64,000 nucleotides of DNA, taken from DASUPK01 sp963843085 (lineage in GTDB: Bacteria; Actinomycetota; Thermoleophilia; Solirubrobacterales; 70-9). Both the position numbers and the translations under genes were made by a program. This document shows positions 36,942 to 44,836 of this stretch, one piece after another (within the stretch, counting starts at the first letter, position 1; every line of letters begins with the position of its first letter). Below the pieces are notes generated by a model, which was not told where the DNA came from, did not search any database, and saw nothing but the letters and a program-made list of their open reading frames with translations. The stretch lies in the NCBI GenBank assembly GCA_963843085.1, contig CAWJJG010000011.1, positions 434,001-498,000 on the forward strand. The letters are read 5' to 3'.

Positions 36942-37394
36942 ATGCGCGTGAGCACCAATTCGACGATCTCCCTGGCCCTGGTCACCCTCTGCGGAGCGCT
37001 GTTCACCTCCGCCACGGTGGCCGAAGCGGGCGTCGTGGTCGATCCCAACGGACCCGCCGGCAAGCAGTACTCGGCGGACCTCGATCGGGCGCGTCAGCAG
37101 GGCAGTGGTTCGAACGGCACCGCGGGAGTGCCCGGCTCGACGTCAAAGGCCCCCCTGTTCGGCGCAGGGGTCAAGTCGAAGGGCGACCCCAGCGGACCGA
37201 ATGGATCAGGCGGCGACGGGTCGGGAGGGGTTCGCTCGGGACCCGGGTCCTCGTCGTCCGTCTCCGCCTCGATCGGATCGGGCGGCAGCGGCGTGAACGC
37301 CCCCGAGATCGCGGGGATCTCGCTGGCAGTAGTCCTCTGCGGCGGATTGATCGCCCTGGTGATTCGCCGCGGCACCCTCGGCCGATCCACCTGA
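36942..37394 (+). CDS. Small secreted Gly/Ser-rich protein with C-terminal membrane anchor
   Basis: 150 residues from ATG 36942; signal peptide about 1-29, PAGKQY motif at 38-43, a Gly/Ser/Pro-rich linker (about 54-120) and one membrane helix (about 122-140) ending in IRRGTLGR. No enzyme domain. Same plan as the 17121 protein, with the linker differing in sequence but not in composition. Likely an envelope-anchored spacer; function not recognised. Confidence 0.7.
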   Translation: MRVSTNSTISLALVTLCGALFTSATVAEAGVVVDPNGPAGKQYSADLDRARQQGSGSNGTAGVPGSTSKAPLFGAGVKSKGDPSGPNGSGGDGSGGVRSGPGSSSSVSASIGSGGSGVNAPEIAGISLAVVLCGGLIALVIRRGTLGRST

Positions 37395-37412
37395 GCAGGA
37401 CACAGCGCTTCG

Positions 37413-37685
37413 CTAGCCGCCCGCCATCGCGGGCAGGATCACCACGGTGTCCGATTCGGCGGCCGAGGTGTCGAGTCCGTCGAGCACCCGCACGTCCTCG
37501 TCGTTGAGATAGACGTTCACGTAGCGGTTGAGCTCGCCGTCCTCGGAGAAGAGCTGGTCCTTCGTGGACGGATACCGCTCGGCGAGAGCCCGCAGCGCAT
37601 CGCCGACAGTCGCGCCATCGACGCTGACCTCCGCCTCGTCGTCGGTCTGCTGGCGCAGCACGGGTGGGACCTTGATCGTCGGCAT
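37413..37685 (-). CDS. MoaD/ThiS-family sulfur carrier protein
   Basis: 90 residues from ATG 37685; a longer open frame upstream is not supported. Beta-grasp layout (MPTIKVPPVLRQQ ... VGDALRALAERYP ... VYLNDEDVRVLDGLDT) and a C-terminal Ala-Met-Ala-Gly-Gly end. In this family the final Gly-Gly is adenylated and then thiocarboxylated. The ThiF/MoeB-like activating enzyme is the next gene upstream on the same strand (61-base gap), a natural partner. Whether the sulfur goes to molybdopterin, cysteine (CysO-like) or another product is not determined; no MoaE, ThiG or CysM gene is in the window. Confidence 0.85.
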   Translation of the reverse strand: MPTIKVPPVLRQQTDDEAEVSVDGATVGDALRALAERYPSTKDQLFSEDGELNRYVNVYLNDEDVRVLDGLDTSAAESDTVVILPAMAGG

Positions 37686-37746
37686 TCGGATTCGGAAAGC
37701 TACTGGTTGGTTGGCTTCGCCATCAGATCGCGGCTGCTGGCAGCCG

Positions 37747-38946
37747 CTAACCCGCGCAGAAGAGCTCGTAGTCGGGGAACTTGCCCATCTCCGACTCCGG
37801 GATCTCCTCGGCGTTCGGTCCGCAGATCGGGCACTCCGGGTCGCGCCGGACCTTGAGCTCGGTGAAGCGGGTCCCGAGCGAGTCGTAGAGGAGCAGGCGG
37901 CCAATCAACGGCTCACCGATGCCCATCACGAGCTTCAGGACCTCATTCGCCTGGAGCAGGCCCATCACGCCGGCCATCGCCCCGAGCACGCCGGCGGCGC
38001 CGCAGCTCGGTGCGAGCTCGGCCGGAGGCGGCGTCGGATAGAGGCAGCGGTAGCACGGTCCCTCGAATGGGACGAAGGTCGAGATCTGCCCGTCGAAGGC
38101 GAGGATCGAAGCGGACACCACCGGCTTTCGCAGCCGCACGGACGCGTCGTTCAGCAGGTACCGGGTCGGGAAGTTGTCCGCCCCGTCGACGATCACGTCG
38201 TAGTCGGAGATGATGTCGATGATGTTGGAGGCGTCGAGCCGCTGGCGGTACTCGACCACCTTGACGTCGGGATTGAGCGCCTCGATCGTCTTCCGCGCGG
38301 ACTCCGTCTTCGGCATCCCCACGCGCTCGGTGCTGTGGATGACCTGGCGCTGGAGGTTCGACTCGTCGACCTCGTCGTCGTCGACGATCCCGAGAGTCCC
38401 GACCCCGGCCGCAGCCAGGTAGAGGGCCGTCGGGGCGCCCAGGCCGCCGGCGCCCAGCAGGAGAACCTTCGAGTTGAGCAGCTTGAGCTGGCCGTCGACG
38501 CCGACCTCTGGAAGCAGGGTGTGGCGCGAGTAGCGGTTGCGCTGCTCGGCCGACATCCCCTCCGGGACGACCACCGGCAGGCCGGCCGACTCCCAGGCCG
38601 CGATCCCGCCCTCGACCGAGGCGACGTCCTCGAAGCCGTGCTCGCGGACCAGCGCATCGGCGGCGACCGCCGAGCGATTGCCGACGTTGCAGTAGAGGAC
38701 CACGCGCTTGTCGCGGCCGCCGGCGATCTCCGCCACGCGGTCGCCGAACTCGTCGGTGTGCGACTCGATCCCGCCGTTTCCGGCGGGTGCGAACTCGTCG
38801 CCGTCCACGCGGATCTCCTGGCGGTTGATCGCGTCACGCGTGTCGATCAGCACCGCGTCGCCGGAGGCGAGCTCGTCGGCGGCCTCCTCAGCGGTGACCT
38901 CCTCGATGCGTGCCTTGATGTCGTCGAGCGTCTCGATACTGGCCAT
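37747..38946 (-). CDS. Rhodanese - ThiF/MoeB adenylyltransferase fusion
   Basis: 399 residues. N-terminal rhodanese domain (about 15-127) with active-site loop LYCNVGNRSA, cysteine about 86. Then a ThiF/MoeB domain: GAGGLG (165-170), NLQRQ (197-201), DNFPTR (257-262), Zn-site pairs CYRC (298-301) and CPIC (372-375), and the SCGAAGVLG cysteine at about 315. It should adenylate a sulfur carrier's GG end and the rhodanese may hand over sulfur. In the well known MoeZ type the rhodanese follows the ThiF domain, so the order here is reversed. Its ATG overlaps the stop of the upstream rhodanese by one base. Confidence 0.88.
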   Translation of the reverse strand: MASIETLDDIKARIEEVTAEEAADELASGDAVLIDTRDAINRQEIRVDGDEFAPAGNGGIESHTDEFGDRVAEIAGGRDKRVVLYCNVGNRSAVAADALVREHGFEDVASVEGGIAAWESAGLPVVVPEGMSAEQRNRYSRHTLLPEVGVDGQLKLLNSKVLLLGAGGLGAPTALYLAAAGVGTLGIVDDDEVDESNLQRQVIHSTERVGMPKTESARKTIEALNPDVKVVEYRQRLDASNIIDIISDYDVIVDGADNFPTRYLLNDASVRLRKPVVSASILAFDGQISTFVPFEGPCYRCLYPTPPPAELAPSCGAAGVLGAMAGVMGLLQANEVLKLVMGIGEPLIGRLLLYDSLGTRFTELKVRRDPECPICGPNAEEIPESEMGKFPDYELFCAG

Positions 38947-39422
38947 CAGGTCGTGTCCTCCTCGCCTTCCAGGTGTGTCTCGGCCTCTTCGTCGCCGATC
39001 GCGATCTCTCCCTCGACGGGATACCCAAGTTCGCTCCAGAGCTTCGATCCCCCGATGACGGAGGCCACGTTCGTGAAGTCGTGCTCGTTCTGCAGGGCGT
39101 CGGCGGTGCGCGCCGAGCGGTTGCCCTCGCCGCAGACCAGGATCAGGCGGTCGCCCGGGGAGGCCCCCGCCCGCTCGATCGCCTCCGCAAAGGAGACATC
39201 GTGGGCGTCGCGGGCGCTCTCGCCCGAGGGCACGTTGATCGCGCCCTCGACGTGTCCCGCCTCGTAGCGCTCGGGATCCCGCACGTCGATCACCACGGCG
39301 CCGCCATCGATCTCCTCCTTGGCGGGGGGCGGGAGCAGCTCATCGACCCGGCTCTTGACCAGCTCGAGGGGCGGCGGCACGTACTTGCGGGGCATCTCCA
39401 CGGAGCTCATGTCATCAAACAT
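38946..39422 (-). CDS. Rhodanese-like sulfurtransferase
   Basis: 158 residues from ATG 39422 (ATG 39410, starting MSSVEMPRKY, is also possible). Single rhodanese domain with VVIDVRDPERYEAGHV (about 43-58) and active loop LVCGEGNRSART, cysteine about 97. The last 20 residues are strongly acidic. It leads the sulfur-transfer unit and has a good minus-strand -10 box upstream. It may feed persulfide sulfur to the downstream fusion protein. Confidence 0.87.
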   Translation of the reverse strand: MFDDMSSVEMPRKYVPPPLELVKSRVDELLPPPAKEEIDGGAVVIDVRDPERYEAGHVEGAINVPSGESARDAHDVSFAEAIERAGASPGDRLILVCGEGNRSARTADALQNEHDFTNVASVIGGSKLWSELGYPVEGEIAIGDEEAETHLEGEEDTT

Positions 39423-39454
39423 CCCAATCCTGATCGGGTTTCATTGCTTCAAAC

Positions 39455-39460
39455 AGTATA
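39455..39460 (-). promoter_or_regulatory. Candidate -10 element of the sulfur-transfer unit
   Basis: Reading the minus strand, TATACT lies about 33-45 bases upstream of the start codons at 39422 or 39410, a normal leader length. No clear -35 box at the usual spacing. Confidence 0.4.
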
Positions 39461-39538
39461 GCCAGGGCGGACGAATTCCAGGCTGGTCGCCCGCGGCTCC
39501 GCTCGCTAGAGTCGCATCCTCAAACGACGGTGCAATTC

Positions 39539-39543
39539 GGAGG
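39539..39543 (+). promoter_or_regulatory. Ribosome binding site for the PqqD-domain gene
   Basis: GGAGG sits five bases before TTG 39549 and supports that unusual start. Confidence 0.6.
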
Positions 39544-39548
39544 AGATC

Positions 39549-39974
39549 TTGGCGGAGAAGCGATACCGCATCAACAGCCCGCACGTGGTGGCCGAGACGC
39601 TCGACGGCGAGGCGACGATCGTAGACCTCGAGAGCGGGACCTACTATGCGCTGAACGAATCGGGCAGCTTCATCTGGGAGGGGCTCACGCGCGGGAGCGA
39701 GCCGGTGGAGGTCGCCGACGGGCTGGTCGCGGCCTACGGGCTGGACCCGGAGCCGGCGGCTCAAGCGGTCGAGGCGCTGCTCACGGAGCTCCGCGGCCAC
39801 GGGCTGATCGTGCCGGCTCAGAACGGATCGGCCCCGGTGACCATGAACGGAGCTCCTGCGGGGGGCGGGCGCTATGCCGAGCCGCAGCTCAGCACCTACA
39901 CGGATATGCAGGAGCTGCTGCTCTTGGACCCGATTCATGAAGTCGACGAGTCCGGCTGGCCCAGTCAGGCCTGA
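39549..39974 (+). CDS. PqqD-domain protein with conserved YTDMQ...DPIH...GWP tail (cassette A)
   Basis: 141 residues from TTG 39549. Residues about 5-90 form a PqqD/RRE-type winged helix (VDLESGTYYALNESGSFIW). After a linker the tail reads YTDMQ (117-121), LLLL, DPIH (127-130) and GWP (136-138). A second protein with the same tail is encoded at 55483-55950; across 26 aligned tail residues 16 are identical, more than in their PqqD domains. PqqD-like domains bind leader peptides in RiPP pathways. No separate precursor peptide is seen, so the tail itself may be the substrate. First gene of a cassette with a kinase-like gene. Confidence 0.82.
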   Translation: MAEKRYRINSPHVVAETLDGEATIVDLESGTYYALNESGSFIWEGLTRGSEPVEVADGLVAAYGLDPEPAAQAVEALLTELRGHGLIVPAQNGSAPVTMNGAPAGGGRYAEPQLSTYTDMQELLLLDPIHEVDESGWPSQA

Positions 39975-41043
39975 CTCCGGCATCCACGGCTCGACAGGCG
40001 AGACCGCCCAAAGCCGGGAACGCTTCGTCGCTCAGCTCGCCCGGATCTCCGATGAAGCGGCGGGCTCGAGCGGCGGCTGGGACGATGCATGGGTCAACCT
40101 GGCCGGCGACGCGATCAAGCTTCGCTTCGCTGGCCCGGCCCTCGCCGAGTTGCTGTTCCCCGCGCTGAGCCACCTGAGGACGGAGGGCGCGGATCGGGCT
40201 GCTCTCACCGTCCACATCTGGGACAGCGCGTCGACCGGGACGGAGCCACCCCGGCCCGCCTGGGGAGTCGACGCGTACCGCGAGCAGGGGGTCATCGACG
40301 GCTTCTTCGGTGACGGCCTCTACACCGTCTATCCGCGTGGGGTCGGAGCACTCAACGTTGTGGACGTCAGGGCCGGCCGGGCGTTCTTCTGGATCGCGGA
40401 TGCCGCCCGGTTCGGGCTGCCCGAGCGGGGAGCGCCGCTCCGGCTGCTGCTCAACCTATGGTTGTCCGGGCGCGAGGTGCAACTTGTTCACGGCGCCGCG
40501 ATCGGGCGCGAGGATGGCTGCGTGCTGCTGATCGGGCGCTCCGGCGCAGGCAAAACGAGCACCGCCCTCTCGTGCCTCGGCTCGGGGCTTCGACACCTCG
40601 GGGAGGACTACTGCCTGATCGCGGGCAGCGATCCTCCCCGCATCTCCAGCATCTACAGCTCGGCAAAGGTGGAGTTTGCGACGCTCGAGCGACTGCCCCG
40701 ACTTCGAGACCTCGTCCTGGCAATGCCGGACGGGCCGGAGGAGAAGATCCTGCTCGACCTCCACGCCGGAGATCCGGAACGGATGATGTGGAGCGCCCCC
40801 CTCCGGGCGATCGCGGTCCCCCGGATCGTCGCGGGCCCCGAAACGCGGCTCGCCCCCTGCTCGACCGCCGAGGCGATGGTTGCAGTCGCGCCGAGCACGA
40901 TGCTCCAACTCCCCGGCAACGGACCGGCCCTGATGCGGATGCTGAGCGAGGTCGTCCGCTCAGTCCCCTGCTACGGGATCGAGGTGGGCTCGGATCCGGC
41001 GCGCATTCCTCCTGTCATCGAGTCGCTGCTGGAACCGGCATGA
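39937..41043 (+). CDS. HPr kinase-like P-loop protein (cassette A)
   Basis: 368 residues from ATG 39937, inside the end of the PqqD gene (38-base overlap). The first half (about 25-175) is a non-kinase domain. Then LVHGAAIG (about 184-191), P-loop GRSGAGKT (200-207) and the GEDYCLI acidic pair (about 222-228) match the HPr kinase/phosphorylase core; the full HPr-specific partner surface cannot be judged. No PTS HPr gene is near. In lasso-peptide loci similar kinases phosphorylate peptides, so a peptide or glycan substrate is likelier than HPr. ATGA overlap with the next gene. Confidence 0.8.
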   Translation: MKSTSPAGPVRPDSGIHGSTGETAQSRERFVAQLARISDEAAGSSGGWDDAWVNLAGDAIKLRFAGPALAELLFPALSHLRTEGADRAALTVHIWDSASTGTEPPRPAWGVDAYREQGVIDGFFGDGLYTVYPRGVGALNVVDVRAGRAFFWIADAARFGLPERGAPLRLLLNLWLSGREVQLVHGAAIGREDGCVLLIGRSGAGKTSTALSCLGSGLRHLGEDYCLIAGSDPPRISSIYSSAKVEFATLERLPRLRDLVLAMPDGPEEKILLDLHAGDPERMMWSAPLRAIAVPRIVAGPETRLAPCSTAEAMVAVAPSTMLQLPGNGPALMRMLSEVVRSVPCYGIEVGSDPARIPPVIESLLEPA

Positions 41044-42731
41044 GCACCCGGACCGCGATCGTCACCCTCGCGATCGGCGACGAGCACAGCGTGCGCTGGC
41101 ACCGGCTGTGCGAGGAGAACTGGAATCGCTACGCCGAGCGCCACTCCTACGACGTGATCTGCATCGAGGAGCCACTCGACACCTCCGAGCGCGCCGCGAG
41201 CCGCTCTCCCTCCTGGCAGAAGCTGCTGATCGCCGGGCAGCCCTTCGCCGATGCTTACGACCGGCTGGTCTGGGTCGACGCGGACGTGCTGTTCGGCCGC
41301 GCCGCGAGGGCCATCGCAGATGGGGTCCCTCAGCATCTCGTCGGCGCCGTCGACGAGGTGGCGATGGAGCGGCCCGACCTACGCCGCATGCTGCACCCGG
41401 ATCCACCGAGCGAATACCTCGGGGCCGGCCTCCCGAGGGGGTTCCAGCAGGTGCTTCAGGCGGGAGTGCTCGTGGTCTCGCCCGAACATCACCGCGAGAC
41501 GCTCGAAACGGTCTACCGGGACTACGAGGAGAACGAGGAGACCATCTACGAAATGCGGCCCCTCTCCTACGAGTTGATCGATCGCCAGCTCGTGCATTGG
41601 CTGGACGCCCCATTCAACCTGATCTGGTTTGTCTATCTGGCGCACAACTACCCGGAGCTCTCGAGGTACAGCCGGCATCCCAAGGCACCGAGCGTCGCCC
41701 GCAAGGCACTGGGCCAGGTCGACCTACTCCACTTCGCCGGACAGGCCGATGACATGGAGTTCCTTTTGCACCCCCCGCGGCCGAAGCCGGCTTGGGTCAG
41801 CCCGCCGCGGACCCGGACACCGGTTGCGCTCCTGATCCACAGCCGGCCCGATGCCGCCGCGCGGGTCCTGGCCGCCATCCGCGAGGCTCGCCCGACCCGA
41901 CTGTTCGTGGTCGCAGACGGCCCTCGTTCCGAGGTCGCCGGCGAGGCCGAGCGCTGCGCCGAGACCCGATCGCTGATGGACACCATCGACTGGGACTGCG
42001 ACGTCGAAATGAACTACTGCGAGGAGAACCTGGGACCGAAGAGACGCATCGAAACCGGCCTCGACTGGGTCTTCTCGCGGGTGGAGGAGGCGATCGTGCT
42101 CGAGGACGATTGCCTCCCCGACCCCACCTTCTTCCCGTTCTGCGAGGACCTTCTCGAGCGCTACCGCGACGACGATCGCATCATGTCGATCGGCGGCACC
42201 GACTTTCAGTTCAACGGCCCGGCCAGTCCGGAGAGCTACTGGTTCTCTCGCCACTCGCTGATCTGGGGCTGGGCGACATGGCGCAGGGCCTGGGAGACCA
42301 ACGATCCCGAGATGACCGTCTGGCCTGAGTTGCGGGAATCGGGGTGGCTCGCTGAGCTCTTCTCCGAGCGCTACGCGGCCGCCTATTGGTCGCATGCGAT
42401 GGAGACGACCTACCGTGAACGCGACACCTGGGACCGCGCCTGGCAGCTCACCTGCTGGCTTCGCGGCGCGCTTCATGCGATCCCCAACACCAATCTGGTC
42501 AGCAACATCGGTTTCCGCGAAGATGCTGCCCACACGCGGCCGGAGAGAGGGGGGCGCCTGCTGGGAGACCTGCCCACCGAAGGAATGCCGTTTCCCCTGC
42601 GGCACCCCTCCAAGGTGGGTCGACAGGCTGAGGCAGACGCCCAGCTGGACGGCGTTCTCTTCGGGGGCAACATCTCGGACATGTTCGATCGGCTGCTGAT
42701 CGTGCGCCGCGGTATGGCGTCGGTGACATGA
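41040..42731 (+). CDS. Two-domain glycosyltransferase (GT-A plus HlpA/GNT1-like half)
   Basis: 563 residues from ATG 41040 (ATGA overlap). The first half starts TRTAIVTLAIGDEHS and has WVDADVLF (about 78-85), the DxD metal site of galactosyl/mannosyl-transferase-like folds. The second half (from about 265) has a new GT-A domain with VLEDDCLPDPTFFPFCEDL (about 353-371), typical of HlpA-like nucleotide-sugar transferases, then ISNIGF-type SNIGFREDA near the end. Fusion suggests two successive sugar additions to one acceptor. Donor sugars not known. Confidence 0.75.
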   Translation: MSTRTAIVTLAIGDEHSVRWHRLCEENWNRYAERHSYDVICIEEPLDTSERAASRSPSWQKLLIAGQPFADAYDRLVWVDADVLFGRAARAIADGVPQHLVGAVDEVAMERPDLRRMLHPDPPSEYLGAGLPRGFQQVLQAGVLVVSPEHHRETLETVYRDYEENEETIYEMRPLSYELIDRQLVHWLDAPFNLIWFVYLAHNYPELSRYSRHPKAPSVARKALGQVDLLHFAGQADDMEFLLHPPRPKPAWVSPPRTRTPVALLIHSRPDAAARVLAAIREARPTRLFVVADGPRSEVAGEAERCAETRSLMDTIDWDCDVEMNYCEENLGPKRRIETGLDWVFSRVEEAIVLEDDCLPDPTFFPFCEDLLERYRDDDRIMSIGGTDFQFNGPASPESYWFSRHSLIWGWATWRRAWETNDPEMTVWPELRESGWLAELFSERYAAAYWSHAMETTYRERDTWDRAWQLTCWLRGALHAIPNTNLVSNIGFREDAAHTRPERGGRLLGDLPTEGMPFPLRHPSKVGRQAEADAQLDGVLFGGNISDMFDRLLIVRRGMASVT

Positions 42732-44128
42732 GGCGCATCCTCCACCTCATCCCACTCCTCAGCTTCGGCGGGGCGAGCCGGGCCGCGATCGCCATGGCGA
42801 ATGAATGCGGGTCCGAGGACGAGGTCCACACGATCGCATCGATCAGGCCGTCCCTGGAGCGGATGGCGGCCACGGCCCGCGGCCGCGGCATTGATGTGCT
42901 CGATGCGCCTCCGAGGCCCGATCTGCTGGGCGCAATCGGCGAGTCCGACATCACTCTCCTCCACCTCTGGAACTCACCCGAGCTCCACGAGGTGCTCGAG
43001 TCGGAGCTGCCGCCCTGCCGGCTCATCGTCTGGTCGCACGTGGCGGGAGACACCGCAACCCAGTTCGTTCCTCCCGAGATCTTCCGGCGCGCAGGCGAGA
43101 CCGTCGCAACCTCTCGGCGAGCAGCCAGCACGGTGAGGGAAGCGGACCCGGGGGTGGAACCCGTCGTCATCCCCCCGGTGGGAGGCTGGGAGCGAATCGA
43201 AGGGGTGACCCGCTCATCCCGGGCCGGGTTCAACGTCGGCTATATCGGCACGGTCGCCTTCACCCGCCTGCGCCAGGACCATGTCCGGCTGAGCCTCGCC
43301 GCCGGGCTCGACGATGTGCGCTTCATCGTCTGCGGAGATGGCAGTGCGAGTCAGGTCCTGCGCCGGCAGGCGAGGGATCTGGGAGCAACGGACCGCTTCG
43401 ATTTCCGCGGGCAGATCGGGGAGATCCGTCCGGCGCTCTCCGACTTCGACGTCTTCGGCTATCCGATCCGCGTCGATACCTCGGCGAGCTCCGATCTCTG
43501 TCTCAAGGAGACCATGTACGCCCGCGTGCCGCCCATCGTCCTCGCGGGCACCCAGGCTGAGGAGCTCATCAGAGCTGACGAGACCGGGGTGGTCGCGGCG
43601 GATCCCGCCGACTACGCTGGCGCTATCGAACGGCTGCGTGGTGACCCTGCCGAAAGGGAGCGGCTCGCGGACAATGGACACGCCTACGCCGTGGACAACT
43701 GGACCCCGTCGCTCCTGACCCCTGCCTGGAAGGCGTGCTTCGAGCGCGCAATGAGCCGTTCGGAATGGGCGGGTCCGCTCCTGGAAAAGCCGGACCCAGG
43801 GCTCCCTGAAGGGGCCGCGAGATTCGTGCGCGGCCTCGGGAAGTGGGGTCGCGACTTTGAGCTAAGCCTGGGCGGCTCCGCGGCGGAGGTCGAGGCCGCT
43901 GATCGGCGAATCGAGGAATGTGATCCGCTGATCGCCTACGAGGACAACGGGCTCTTCGACCATCGCCGGCGTTATCCGGAGGAGCCAATGCTCGCGTTGT
44001 GGACGGGACTCTTCCTGAAGGGTCAGGGCCATCCCGCGCTGAGTGCCGGCGAGCTCGCCCGCGCGGGGCGGTTGGGCTGCGACCCGGCCCGGATCACCCG
44101 TCACGCCTCCCGGGCCGGTGCCCCATGA
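42728..44128 (+). CDS. GT-B glycosyltransferase
   Basis: 466 residues. RRILHLIPLLSFGGASRAAI is the glycine-rich GT-B opening; VGYIGTVAFTRLRQDHV starts the C-terminal half and LKETMYARVPPIVLAGTQ holds the donor glutamate. Four-base overlaps link it to both neighbours. About 75 extra residues after the GT-B core form a helical tail without a recognised domain. Likely a GT4-type enzyme of cassette A; specificity unknown. Confidence 0.78.
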   Translation: MRRILHLIPLLSFGGASRAAIAMANECGSEDEVHTIASIRPSLERMAATARGRGIDVLDAPPRPDLLGAIGESDITLLHLWNSPELHEVLESELPPCRLIVWSHVAGDTATQFVPPEIFRRAGETVATSRRAASTVREADPGVEPVVIPPVGGWERIEGVTRSSRAGFNVGYIGTVAFTRLRQDHVRLSLAAGLDDVRFIVCGDGSASQVLRRQARDLGATDRFDFRGQIGEIRPALSDFDVFGYPIRVDTSASSDLCLKETMYARVPPIVLAGTQAEELIRADETGVVAADPADYAGAIERLRGDPAERERLADNGHAYAVDNWTPSLLTPAWKACFERAMSRSEWAGPLLEKPDPGLPEGAARFVRGLGKWGRDFELSLGGSAAEVEAADRRIEECDPLIAYEDNGLFDHRRRYPEEPMLALWTGLFLKGQGHPALSAGELARAGRLGCDPARITRHASRAGAP

Positions 44129-44820
44129 GGAAGCCGCTGGTCAGCGTGATCATCCCGGTGAAGGATGGGGACCGCTACCTGGAACAGGCGCTGCGCAGCG
44201 TCGTAGAGCAGTCCTACAAGCGCATCGAGCCGATCGTGGTGGACGGCAACTCGGTGGATCGGTCGCGCGAGATCGCGCTCTCCTTCGAGGGCGTCCGCTG
44301 CCTCACTCAATCCGGGACGGGTCTCTCGGGCGCCTGGAATCAGGGGATCGAGGCGAGTCGCGGCGAGCTGGTCGCCTTCCTCGACGGGGACGATCACTGG
44401 CTTCCCGGGAAGCTCGATGCCCAGGTCGATCTGCTCATCGAGCGGCCCGAGCTCGCCGGGACGGTCGGCAAGGCGCGCTTTTTTCTCGCCGAAGGCAGCA
44501 ATGGCCCCCCGGGCCTCAGGCGAGAGACATTGAGCGGGGAGCACCCTGCCCCCATGCCCGGGACGCTGCTCGTGCGCCGCCGGGTCTTCGAGGAGGTGGG
44601 ATTGTTCGACCCGGAATACCTGGTGGCCCCGGACGTCGACTGGTTTGCCCGCGTCAAGGATGCCGGCCTGGAACTGGCCCCACTGCCGATGGTGATGCTC
44701 GAGAAGCGGTTCCACGATGACAACCTCTCCCACTCCCAGCCCCGGCGCTACCGAGAGGAGATGCTGAGGCTGTTCCGCGCTTCGACGGCCAGACAGCGCG
44801 CGGGAACAGGACCCACATGA
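44125..44820 (+). CDS. Short family 2 glycosyltransferase
   Basis: 231 residues from ATG 44125 (ATGA overlap). SVIIPVKDGDRYLE opens it, VVDGNSVD follows and FLDGDDHW (about 90-97) is the metal site. The end VDWFARVKDAG and KRFHDDN repeat a pattern seen in three other short GT2 proteins at 45904, 56985 and 58754: D-W-x(2)-R then [KR]-R-x-H. Probably a cytoplasmic glycosyltransferase serving the PqqD/kinase system. Confidence 0.83.
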   Translation: MRKPLVSVIIPVKDGDRYLEQALRSVVEQSYKRIEPIVVDGNSVDRSREIALSFEGVRCLTQSGTGLSGAWNQGIEASRGELVAFLDGDDHWLPGKLDAQVDLLIERPELAGTVGKARFFLAEGSNGPPGLRRETLSGEHPAPMPGTLLVRRRVFEEVGLFDPEYLVAPDVDWFARVKDAGLELAPLPMVMLEKRFHDDNLSHSQPRRYREEMLRLFRASTARQRAGTGPT

Positions 44821-44836
44821 GGAGTCGGATCGGAGG

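Noticed and set aside
39549..41043. A true lasso-peptide cluster
   Set aside because: No precursor peptide, B2 protease or asparagine-synthetase-like cyclase seen in the window.
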